From positions 1-12,402 of the forward strand of contig CALGEM010000342.1 in assembly GCA_937881505.1 (NCBI GenBank): 12,402 nt of DNA, in the 5' to 3' direction. A model generated the notes under the pieces. That model made no database searches. It was not told the origin of the DNA and was given only the letters and a program-made list of their open reading frames with translations. Made by a program: the position numbers and the translations under genes. This document shows positions 1 through 6,611 of the stretch, one piece after another; position 1 is the stretch's first letter; each line of letters starts with the position of its first letter. Source of the DNA: an uncultured euryarchaeote (GTDB lineage Archaea > Thermoplasmatota > Poseidoniia > Poseidoniales > Poseidoniaceae).

Positions 1-1016
1 TGTTCACCAGCATCGTGGTCAACCGAGCACTGAATGACCTTGCCTGAGAATTTTTCTACAGTTTCAACCAATCGAGACCATGCCATTTCACCATCAGGTG
101 CATCTTCCTCACGAAGCACGTCTGCGCCGATGAGGAGGGTATCGACGGCTCCTTCTTCAGTGGCTCGTTGGATGTCGGCCCGCCCGTAGGCGACGGCACC
201 GTTGGTGGAAATGCGCTGCCATGCCTCCTCCAGCAAGGAGATTTCCTGAACCATCCGGTGCTCAGCAAGCATGTTTCCTGCCAAGCCCTCCCTGAGGACT
301 TCATTGGCTGCACCTCGCCCTCCCATGCTGGTGCCCACCGACATCATCGGACGGGTGTGGCCCGCTGCCTTGAGGTCAGCAAGCATGCGGTCTCGATTGC
401 GTCCCGGGCCGCACAACACCAGGGGCATCTCTTGGTCAAGCTGCTGGGATAACCCATCAACAATCGTGGCTCGGAATTGACTGGCAATGCCGTCGGTAAG
501 CCGGAGGTCGCCACGCTTCCCTCCTCCTCTCATGGTCCATGTTGCACTTTCTCGCAGACCTCGAGCGGTTACAAAATACAGAATCATCTCGTCGCCTTCC
601 ACCACCAAGAGAGCCACTTGGCCTTGGTTGGCGGCTCGGACGCTCTCTTCTAGCAGGTCACGGTCAAGTTTTGAAAACCCCTTGTGGGACGAGATCTTGA
701 GTTCATCTCGCAATTCCACGGCGTGGGTGTGGTGCAAACCGACGTCGAATGCGGCCTCTTCAATGATGCCGTGTATTCGGAGAACATCGGTGAACGATTG
801 GTGCTCTGTTCGCTCAACGGCAAGGCGAATCCACATCTTCTTTCGCTCAGCTTGTTTGGACCGTCCACCTTCGTCCCCTCCGGTGGTTTGGTCCCGTCTC
901 TCCCCCAACATGCCCACTGACATCCCCGGTTGAATCAAGCGGGTGAGAACCCACAAATCGTCCACGGTTTGAACCCGTAGACGCCATTCGTTGTGGTCTC
1001 GAAACAGAACGTCCAT
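1..1016 (-). CDS. pelA: Pelota (Dom34-like) ribosome rescue factor, 3' end cut off by window edge
   Basis: Reading the minus strand from the ATG at 1016-1014 gives 338 uninterrupted codons that leave the window at base 1. Pelota binds the empty A site of stalled ribosomes and, with ABCE1 and an EF1A-type GTPase, splits them; it is cytosolic. The order matches the family: an eRF1_1-type N-terminal domain starting MDVLFRDHNEWRLRV with a DDLWVLTRLI segment (about residues 19-28) and a basic loop near 40-60; a central domain (about 125-230) carrying LCGPGRNRD; and an eRF1_3-type C-terminal domain (about 230-338) with GAVDTLLIGADVLREED and a final SVDHDAGE. There is no eRF1-type GGQ peptide-release motif, as expected for pelota rather than aRF1. 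Family length is about 350 residues, so only the last 10-20 are missing. The start lies 4 bases after the fhs stop, with a GGTGAAGGA ribosome site overlapping that stop, so translation is probably coupled. Confidence 0.9.
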   Translation of the reverse strand, partial: MDVLFRDHNEWRLRVQTVDDLWVLTRLIQPGMSVGMLGERRDQTTGGDEGGRSKQAERKKMWIRLAVERTEHQSFTDVLRIHGIIEEAAFDVGLHHTHAVELRDELKISSHKGFSKLDRDLLEESVRAANQGQVALLVVEGDEMILYFVTARGLRESATWTMRGGGKRGDLRLTDGIASQFRATIVDGLSQQLDQEMPLVLCGPGRNRDRMLADLKAAGHTRPMMSVGTSMGGRGAANEVLREGLAGNMLAEHRMVQEISLLEEAWQRISTNGAVAYGRADIQRATEEGAVDTLLIGADVLREEDAPDGEMAWSRLVETVEKFSGKVIQCSVDHDAGE

Positions 1017-1020
1017 TCCT

Positions 1021-2736
1021 TCACCCAAACACGCCGAGGAGGTTCCCGTCTTCATCCATGTCCATGTCGAGGGCTGCCGGCCGCTTGGGCAAGCCGGGCA
1101 TGGTCATCATGTTGCCAAGGACGGCGACCACGAAGCCTGCGCCTGCATTGAGGCGGAATTCCCGGACGGGGATTGTGAATCCAGAGGGTGCGCCGAGGAG
1201 TGACGCGTCGTGGGAGAAGGAATACTGCGTTTTAGCCATGCACACCGGGAGGTGGCCGTAGCCCCAGGAGCGAATGCGCTCCAGTTCACGAACAGCCTTG
1301 GGGGTCAATTCAACGCCATCGGCTTTGTAGAGGCGTGTGGCGATGGAGGTCGCTTTGTCGAGCACGTCGGTTTCAGGCGTGAACAACGGCACAAAGGGTC
1401 GTCCCGCCGCAACGTGGTTTTGCACAGCTTTGACCACGGCTTCAGCCAAATCCTTGCCGCCAGCGCCACCGTTGGCATGAACTTCGGTGATGCACACCGA
1501 TTGTGCACCGCTTTCATGAGCCGCTTGAGTGATGGCGGCCAGTTCTGCATCGGTATCGGATGCGAAGCGGTTGATGGACACCACAACGGGCACGCCGAAG
1601 GATGCCATGTTACGAATGTGTCGGTCAAGATTGGTTTTAGCACCAAGGCTGGTGGCTTCCACATTCTCTGCTTCAAGGGTGGCTTTGTCCGGTCGGATGC
1701 CGCCACGGTCGCCAAAGGCCCCACCGTGGAGTTTCATTGACCGAACGGTGACGTTCATGACCACGCAATCCGGTGCTTTTCCAGACGTGGCCGCTTTGAT
1801 GTGCATGAATTTCTCTGCCCCCATGTCCGAACCAAAGCCCGCTTCGGTCACTACGATGTCGGCCGATGCCAGCGCAATTCGGTCAGCGATGATGCTGGAA
1901 TTTCCGTGGGCGATGTTCGCAAAAGGTCCGCCGTGGATGAAGGCGGGGTCGCCTTCCAGCGTTTGTGTGATGTTGGGCAGGAAGGCTTGGCGCAGGAGCA
2001 GCGCCATCGCTCCCGCTCCACCGATGTCGCTGGCTTTGACGGGGTTACCCTCAGTTGATGTTCCCACCACGATGTCGCCAAGGCGGCGACGAAGGTCAGC
2101 ATAATCGGTGGCGAGGACGAGAATGGCCATCACCTCACTGGCTGCCGTGATGTCAAATCGGTCTTCGCGTACCTGGCCGTTAGCGGGCCCTCCCATGCCG
2201 ATGGTGATGTTTCGAAGTGCACGGTCGTTCATGTCGATGACACGTGGCCATGAAATTCGGGTGGGGTCGAGTTTCGCCTCGTTTCCGTGCTTGATGTGAT
2301 TGTCAATCAGGGCGGAGAGGAGATTGTGGGCCGAGGTTACGGCGTGCAAATCACCGGTCAAGTGGAGATTGATGTCTTCCATGGGGAGAACTTGTGCATG
2401 ACCACCTCCGGCAGCCCCGCCTTTGATGCCGAAAACAGGACCCATTGAGGGTTCACGAATCACGCATGTCGCTGATTGTCCAATGCGATTCAAGGCCTGG
2501 GTCAAACCGATGGTGGTCACGGTTTTTCCTTCACCGAACGGTGTTGGGTTCACAGAGGTCACCAGCACCAAACTGCCCTGTGGTTTGGAGAATCGCTCTT
2601 TGAGCGCATTCCAACTGACTTTGGCCACTCCGTTACCCATCGGCATGAGTTCGTGGGAGGAGATGCCCAACTTCCACGCAACGGCTTCAATGGGCTCCAT
2701 TTTGGCAGCACGAGCAATTTCAAGGTCGGTGGTCAT
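1021..2736 (-). CDS. fhs: Formate--tetrahydrofolate ligase (10-formyl-THF synthetase)
   Basis: This cytosolic enzyme makes 10-formyl-tetrahydrofolate from formate, THF and ATP, feeding one-carbon units to purine synthesis and other pathways. From the ATG at 2736 it has 571 residues, near the usual 555-560. The N-terminus MTTDLEIARAAKMEPI matches the family start. The nucleotide-binding loop TPFGEGKT is at about 65-72, followed by the FGIKGGAAGGGHAQV segment, DINLHLTGDLHAVT, and VRSMKLHGGAFG, corresponding to the second family signature. A TTG 18 bases upstream (2754) would add six residues; I prefer the ATG because the family begins there. No clear Shine-Dalgarno precedes it, so the message may be leaderless. 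It is followed by pelota after 4 bases. Many archaea use tetrahydromethanopterin instead of THF; this gene implies THF-linked C1 metabolism and an origin by transfer from bacteria, which is inference. Confidence 0.95.
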   Translation of the reverse strand: MTTDLEIARAAKMEPIEAVAWKLGISSHELMPMGNGVAKVSWNALKERFSKPQGSLVLVTSVNPTPFGEGKTVTTIGLTQALNRIGQSATCVIREPSMGPVFGIKGGAAGGGHAQVLPMEDINLHLTGDLHAVTSAHNLLSALIDNHIKHGNEAKLDPTRISWPRVIDMNDRALRNITIGMGGPANGQVREDRFDITAASEVMAILVLATDYADLRRRLGDIVVGTSTEGNPVKASDIGGAGAMALLLRQAFLPNITQTLEGDPAFIHGGPFANIAHGNSSIIADRIALASADIVVTEAGFGSDMGAEKFMHIKAATSGKAPDCVVMNVTVRSMKLHGGAFGDRGGIRPDKATLEAENVEATSLGAKTNLDRHIRNMASFGVPVVVSINRFASDTDAELAAITQAAHESGAQSVCITEVHANGGAGGKDLAEAVVKAVQNHVAAGRPFVPLFTPETDVLDKATSIATRLYKADGVELTPKAVRELERIRSWGYGHLPVCMAKTQYSFSHDASLLGAPSGFTIPVREFRLNAGAGFVVAVLGNMMTMPGLPKRPAALDMDMDEDGNLLGVFG

Positions 2737-2827
2737 GAGACCGTTCCGGTTCAATGAGTCTTTGAAACCCTCGCTTGAGCCGTTGGCCTTGAGGCCGGTT
2801 TCCCGACCTCAACTTCGGTTCCAAACC

Positions 2828-4213
2828 TCACTCGTCTTTCATCGTGCCCAAGTAATCGGGCAGGTCGACGCCGGCCATCTTGGCGACGTCGTGGACGGGT
2901 GGGAGGCTCTGGATGAGCGATGAAACAAAGTTCGAGGTGGCGCCACCTTCGCCGCCGTTGTTGCCGGAATCCCAGACGGTGATCTTGTCAATCTTGAGGT
3001 TGGCAATGGCTTCGGTTTGGCGAGCAACGAGTTCTTCGATCTTCTCGACCATCAGCAGCGTAGCAGCGGCCTTGGCATCGCCGCCGGCACTGGCCACCAA
3101 GCGGGCGTATCCTTCGGCCTTGGCTTCAAGAACGGCTCGCTGACCTTCTGCTTCAGCGTTGTAGGCTGCAAGGGTGGCGTCGGCCTGACCCTTGGCGATG
3201 CGGCGTTGGCGCTCGGCCTCGGCTTCGGCAGCGATTTCAATCTGCTGCTTCGAGACTTCCTCACGAGCGATTTCCTCAGCACGCAGGCGCTGGCCTTCAA
3301 ACTCGTACTGAGCCTTCTCGATCTCAACCTGAGCCTTACGCTTGGCGACTTCCGAACGCTTGAGGGCCTCGGCTTCTTTCTCGGCGAGGTCTGCGTTGTA
3401 GCTGGCGATTTCAGCACGGGAAAGGTTCTCACCTTCAACGGCCTTGGATTCTTGCTGTTGGACGTAGACACGTCGGTCTGCTTCTGCTTCCTTCTGACCC
3501 TTATCGGATTCTGCACGGTTCTTGGCAACCTGAATTTCACGGGCTCGGTCGGCTTCTGCCTGACCGACGGCACCGTCTCGGGTGGCGTTTGCTCGGTCAA
3601 CGTCGGCCTTGGCGATGGCTTCTGCAGCGGCCTTTGCACCGATGGACTTGATGTAATCAGCTTCGTCGGTGATGTCCGTGATGTTGACGTTGATGAGGTA
3701 GAGACCAATCTTGTGAAGTTCGGTGTCCACGTTGTTGACCACTTGGCTCAAGAAGGCTTCACGGTCCCCGTTGATCTCTTCAATGGTCAACGAAGCAACG
3801 GTCAAACGAAGTTGACCGAAGATGATCTCCTTTGCCATGGCCTCGATGTCGTTGGGCTGGAGGCCGAGAAGGCGAACTGCAGCGTTTTGCATGATGGAGG
3901 GCTTCGTGTCAATACCGATGGTAAAGGTCGAGGGCACGTTGATGCGGATGTTTTGTTGCGAGAGTGCGTGCTCAAGGTTGATGTTGATGGTCATCGGTTG
4001 AAGGTCGAGGAAGGCGTAGTTTTGGACCAGTGGCCAAACGATTTTTCCACCGCCGTGATAACATTGAGCGGCTCCAGCGCCCTTGGTATTACCGTAGACG
4101 ACAAGGATTTTGTTCGCAGGTGCAAGTTTGTATCGTGAGGTCGCCACGTAAACCGTAGCGAGCACAATTCCGACAAATAGGGCAATTCCAATGAGGACGA
4201 GGGTCTCCATCAT
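2828..4213 (-). CDS. Flotillin-family (SPFH domain) membrane scaffold protein
   Basis: Flotillins assemble into large oligomeric rings or cages on membrane microdomains and organise membrane proteins. The protein (461 residues from the first ATG of an ATGATG pair) begins with one membrane helix (about residues 4-24), then an SPFH domain (about 25-200) with typical segments such as ILVVYGNTKG, LDLQPMTININLEHALS and EEINGDREAFLSQV, then a long charged Ala/Glu/Arg/Lys coiled coil (about 205-390) with many AEAE-type heptads. The C-terminus (about 390-461) has a GDAKAAATLLMVEKIEELV segment and a Gly/Asn-rich turn. A GTG at 4252 in the same frame would add 13 residues, but that stretch contains a strong Shine-Dalgarno sequence, so I reject it. 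The gene lies 46 bases after an NfeD/YqiJ-like gene, the standard flotillin partner arrangement (YuaF-YuaG in Bacillus, YqiJ-YqiK in E. coli). Confidence 0.93.
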   Translation of the reverse strand: MMETLVLIGIALFVGIVLATVYVATSRYKLAPANKILVVYGNTKGAGAAQCYHGGGKIVWPLVQNYAFLDLQPMTININLEHALSQQNIRINVPSTFTIGIDTKPSIMQNAAVRLLGLQPNDIEAMAKEIIFGQLRLTVASLTIEEINGDREAFLSQVVNNVDTELHKIGLYLINVNITDITDEADYIKSIGAKAAAEAIAKADVDRANATRDGAVGQAEADRAREIQVAKNRAESDKGQKEAEADRRVYVQQQESKAVEGENLSRAEIASYNADLAEKEAEALKRSEVAKRKAQVEIEKAQYEFEGQRLRAEEIAREEVSKQQIEIAAEAEAERQRRIAKGQADATLAAYNAEAEGQRAVLEAKAEGYARLVASAGGDAKAAATLLMVEKIEELVARQTEAIANLKIDKITVWDSGNNGGEGGATSNFVSSLIQSLPPVHDVAKMAGVDLPDYLGTMKDE

Positions 4214-4238
4214 GGTTGTGCGACCATGGTCCTCCTTT
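4210..4238 (-). promoter_or_regulatory. Shine-Dalgarno plus possible 5-codon leader ORF before flotillin
   Basis: On the minus strand AAAGGAGG occupies 4238-4231, the strongest ribosome site in the window. Three bases later comes ATG (4227-4225), opening a frame of only five codons (M-V-A-Q-P) whose TGA (4212-4210) overlaps the first flotillin ATG (4213-4211) as ATGA. The site is about 17 bases from the flotillin ATG, too far for ordinary initiation, but close to the leader ATG. Two readings are possible: ribosomes translate the leader and reinitiate at flotillin by the ATGA overlap, or the site serves flotillin with unusual spacing. The sequence layout is observed; translation of the leader is inference. 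Confidence 0.4.
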
Positions 4239-4259
4239 AAGAGAGTTAACACGGCGAAT

Positions 4260-4892
4260 TTATTCTTCTTCAGCTACAGCATCCGCAATACTGAGTGGTT
4301 TGACGACCAGCGTTTCGGCCACGTTTCCGGTGACGACAACAAACTTGCCGGTTTCAATTTTCATCGTTTCATCCTCTGCAACCGCTTCGCAGGTGCGCAA
4401 AGCGGATTGGAATTCAACCTGAACTTGGCCGGACTTGCCGGGCATGATGGTCCGGTAGACGGTGCCTTTGGCTCCAAGCGCTTGGCTGTGAACCACGGTG
4501 CCATCAGTTTCCAATCCAGCAATCGCTTGGAAGACTTTGCCGACCATCCACATCGATGCAAGGCCGGTTACGGTTCCGGCTGCGATTGCAGGCAGAGCGC
4601 CGTAGTCTCCTTGTGATACAGCAAGACCGAAAATACCGAACATCATCATGAAACTCAGCAGGCCCTGAATGGTCAGCATGTGGAAAACGCCTTCAGCGTC
4701 CATTTCAAAATTCACATCAAGGAATGGAATGGCATCAGCAATGCCGTCTGCAACGCCACCGATCAACACCAGGGCGAAGTAAATGATGAAAAGGATGGTT
4801 CCAATCACGGCCATGGCGGCAAAAAAGACATCAATTCCTGAGATGTCTTCCAAGCCAAAAAATTCCAAAATCGACGAAAATCCGAGTACCAT
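4260..4892 (-). CDS. NfeD/YqiJ-like membrane protein with C-terminal OB-fold, flotillin partner
   Basis: A 210-residue protein, close to the length of E. coli YqiJ. Hydrophobic segments at about 21-46, 72-92 and 98-122 predict three membrane helices. A beta-rich soluble domain at about 135-200 (GAKGTVYRTIMPG, VQVEF, GKFVVVTGN, ETLVVKPL) fits the NfeD-type OB fold. Members of this group sit next to flotillin genes and work with them in membrane microdomain organisation; the flotillin gene follows here. There is no ClpP-like protease domain, so this is the short NfeD class. The ATG at 4892 follows the previous gene's TAG by one base, and its GAGG ribosome site (4903-4900) lies inside the Lys-rich C-terminal codons of that gene, so the two are probably co-transcribed and coupled. 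Family assignment rests on topology, the C-terminal pattern and context rather than on a catalytic motif. Confidence 0.75.
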   Translation of the reverse strand: MVLGFSSILEFFGLEDISGIDVFFAAMAVIGTILFIIYFALVLIGGVADGIADAIPFLDVNFEMDAEGVFHMLTIQGLLSFMMMFGIFGLAVSQGDYGALPAIAAGTVTGLASMWMVGKVFQAIAGLETDGTVVHSQALGAKGTVYRTIMPGKSGQVQVEFQSALRTCEAVAEDETMKIETGKFVVVTGNVAETLVVKPLSIADAVAEEE

Positions 4893-4893
4893 A

Positions 4894-5181
4894 CTACTTC
4901 CTCTTGTTCTTTCCTTGCTTCTTGCTCACATCAATGTTCTGCTGTTTTTTCGCTGGTCGGATGTAAATGAAGTAGTAGTGTCCGTAAACGATGGGGCCGA
5001 GTGAAGCACCGACAAGTGCTCCAACTCCCCAAGCAGGAAATTTGAGGGCGACACCGATGAGCATCACGACCAAGAGTGAAATCAGGATGAAGGCCTTTTC
5101 AAACAGCATCATGAAGATTGAATCGTCTCGATTGTCGTTCACTCGCTCCTTGAGGATGAAGACTTCCATGAGGCCCGGCAT
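4894..5181 (-). CDS. Small two-helix membrane protein with Lys-rich tail, unknown function
   Basis: A 95-residue protein I do not recognise. It has a charged N-terminal segment (KERVNDNRDD at about 11-20), hydrophobic stretches at about 27-45 (AFILISLLVVMLIGVAL) and 50-74, and a strongly basic tail ending KKQGKNKRK. By the positive-inside rule the tail is probably cytoplasmic. The ATG at 5181 has a GGGTGA ribosome site 6 bases upstream that overlaps the stop region of the preceding gene 12 bases away; a second ATG at 5169 (MEVFILKERV) is a weaker alternative. It lies between another small membrane protein and the NfeD-like gene, so it may belong to the flotillin membrane complex. That is inference from gene order only. 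Confidence 0.75.
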   Translation of the reverse strand: MPGLMEVFILKERVNDNRDDSIFMMLFEKAFILISLLVVMLIGVALKFPAWGVGALVGASLGPIVYGHYYFIYIRPAKKQQNIDVSKKQGKNKRK

Positions 5182-5193
5182 GAGGGTTCACCC

Positions 5194-5508
5194 TCACAAA
5201 GCGCCCAGAAGAATCTCAAAAATCACGATGATGAACAAGTAAAAACCTGCGATGAAGGCAAGGGGTTGGGGGTTGTTCTCCGCCTCCATGGTTGACTTGT
5301 TCACCGAATTCGTGAGCATGTCGCCGAAGGAAGCTTCGTAGGCTTTCTCGTTCTTGTTGGACTGGTAGATGATGAACACCATGAAGGCGATGATACCGCC
5401 CCAGGCCGTTCCGAAGACAGTGCCGAGGTTTTCCTGAAATTCAGCCCACATCTTGAACGTCAAGTACGCTCCGAGCCCAGTGGTCATTAAGCCAACGGCC
5501 TTTCCCAT
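5194..5508 (-). CDS. Small membrane protein, first gene of the flotillin cluster, unknown function
   Basis: A 104-residue protein I do not recognise. It has a moderately hydrophobic N-terminus (about 3-20, possibly a weak helix), a clear membrane helix at about 33-48 (GTAWGGIIAFMVFIIY), a polar loop (about 49-80, NKNEKAYEAS and KSTMEAENN), and a strongly hydrophobic C-terminal helix at 82-104 that ends at the stop codon with only GAL after it. It begins the minus-strand cluster that continues through the two-helix protein, the NfeD-like protein and flotillin with gaps of 12, 1 and 46 bases. No Shine-Dalgarno precedes its ATG at 5508; instead there is a hairpin-forming inverted repeat, so the transcript may be leaderless or the repeat may be an operator. 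Confidence 0.72.
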   Translation of the reverse strand: MGKAVGLMTTGLGAYLTFKMWAEFQENLGTVFGTAWGGIIAFMVFIIYQSNKNEKAYEASFGDMLTNSVNKSTMEAENNPQPLAFIAGFYLFIIVIFEILLGAL

Positions 5509-5514
5509 GGTAAA

Positions 5515-5532
5515 AGGGAGAGCCTACTCCCT
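5515..5532. repeat. Inverted repeat (6-bp stem, 6-base loop) in divergent promoter region
   Basis: AGGGAG at 5515-5520 and CTCCCT at 5527-5532 are perfect complements around the loop AGCCTA. The repeat begins 7 bases upstream of the minus-strand start codon at 5508 and lies in the 81-base gap between the flotillin cluster and aroE. It could be a protein-binding operator or a 5'-leader hairpin. I could not identify a convincing TATA box for either gene in the gap. Confidence 0.4.
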
Positions 5533-5589
5533 CTTGAAGGTTAACTCTGCATTCGTCGCCTTTTTGTGTTGTGAACCCTTGGTGGTGCC

Positions 5590-6567
5590 ATGGCAGCAAT
5601 TCGATACGGAATTGCCGGCCAACCTGTGGACCACAGTCTCTCACCGCTTCTGACCGCTTTGGTGGTCAAGCATCTCGGGCTCAACGTCAACGACAAGCAC
5701 TTGCAGATGGAACTGGTGAATGTGGCCACCATCTCCGATGCCTTTGCATGGGGGTACGCAGGGGCAGTTCCCGAACCGATTCCTTGGGCTTACACCCAAT
5801 CGGTGTTCAATAAATTCCGAACCAAAGCGTTGCTTAGTAAAGCGGTGGAAGCGGCGATGCAGGTAGCGGAATGCCATCCAAACTTGGCCGCGCAACAACC
5901 GCTACGCCCTCTTCCACAAACCACAGGCGAGGGTCTGCCAACCCGGATGTTTGACGAGGAAATCTGGCTTAACCTGACCGCTCCGCTCAAGCATCAACTC
6001 GATTCCGGCGCCGTTGTGGCCGTTGATGATTGCATGGTGAACAAATGCGTCAATGCGCTGCGATGGGACGGGCGCGGTTGGTGGTGTGCCGGCGTCGACG
6101 GAGAGGGCGTTCTCGCCGTTTTCCACCACCATGGCATCAACCCTGAAGAGCATGTTCTCGGATTGGTTGGTGGGGGTGGTGCTGCACGTTCAACGGCAGC
6201 CGCCTGGGCGACAGCAGGAGGGCGCCTCCATCAGTTGACAAGCAAGCGGATGTTGGAGGATGGTCCTTGGTCGGAAGGTATGACTGAGGATGCGCCCACG
6301 GTTTTTGCTGATTTTGACGGAACCTGTGAGGTGCCTGCTGAAGCAGTCTTGCTCAAATCCTCCTACAAACCAATGGAAGGGTCCCTTGATGACAGAGTTG
6401 GTGCCATCAGGGCGAATGGATTGGATGGACGATGGCTCCTCGTCGCTCAGCACCTGGCGTGTTGGCGGCGTTTGTGGGCTCCTGAACGGGCGAACGACCT
6501 TCCTGATTTGGGCCTTCTCTTGACTCGCTTGCTGGAAGCCGAATGTGTGCTTGCATCGTATGCATGA
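5590..6567 (+). CDS. aroE: Shikimate dehydrogenase family protein with long internal insertion
   Basis: Shikimate dehydrogenase reduces 3-dehydroshikimate to shikimate with NADPH in aromatic amino-acid synthesis. The 325-residue product starts with RYGIAGQPVDHSLSP (about 5-19), whose HSLSP is the substrate-binding serine motif. LTAPLK ends in Lys134, matching the catalytic Lys of NVTVPxK; NKCVNAL gives Asn155 and AGVDGEG gives Asp170, matching the Asn and catalytic Asp. Lys-Asn spacing is 21 and Lys-Asp spacing 36, as in classical enzymes (about 21 and 37). A Rossmann loop LVGGGGAAR is at 192-200. The family is usually about 270 residues, with the Lys near 65, so about 70 extra residues (roughly 50-120) lie before it. 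The NRT-type NADP motif is not evident. The ATG at 5590 has GGTGGTG just upstream. A related quinate/shikimate dehydrogenase role is possible given the divergence. Confidence 0.82.
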   Translation: MAAIRYGIAGQPVDHSLSPLLTALVVKHLGLNVNDKHLQMELVNVATISDAFAWGYAGAVPEPIPWAYTQSVFNKFRTKALLSKAVEAAMQVAECHPNLAAQQPLRPLPQTTGEGLPTRMFDEEIWLNLTAPLKHQLDSGAVVAVDDCMVNKCVNALRWDGRGWWCAGVDGEGVLAVFHHHGINPEEHVLGLVGGGGAARSTAAAWATAGGRLHQLTSKRMLEDGPWSEGMTEDAPTVFADFDGTCEVPAEAVLLKSSYKPMEGSLDDRVGAIRANGLDGRWLLVAQHLACWRRLWAPERANDLPDLGLLLTRLLEAECVLASYA

Positions 6568-6611
6568 ATGGAAAGACTCTTTGATGCACAGCGTCCACCA
6601 AGGGTTGAGTG

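Noticed and set aside
168..933. Several plus-strand open frames of 70-150 codons
   Set aside because: They run antisense to the pelota gene, whose minus-strand frame is unbroken and clearly homologous throughout.
2737..2754. TTG start at 2754 for formate-tetrahydrofolate ligase
   Set aside because: The family N-terminus aligns from the ATG at 2736, and neither site has a ribosome-binding sequence that favours the longer form.
2785..2796. GGCC-TTGA-GGCC hairpin between the flotillin stop and fhs start, considered as a terminator
   Set aside because: The stem is only 4 bp and no T-rich tract follows on the minus strand, while archaeal termination depends mainly on T-runs. The 91-base gap otherwise shows nothing I can support.
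3017..4138. A 373-codon open frame on the plus strand
   Set aside because: It lies wholly antisense to the flotillin gene. The Ala/Glu/Lys-rich coiled coil with GC-rich third positions leaves few reverse-strand stops, and the product (Gly/Val/Leu/Phe/Cys-rich, repetitive) resembles no protein family.
4214..4252. GTG start at 4252 for flotillin
   Set aside because: It would place the strong AAAGGAGG site inside the coding region and add a polar stretch before the membrane helix.
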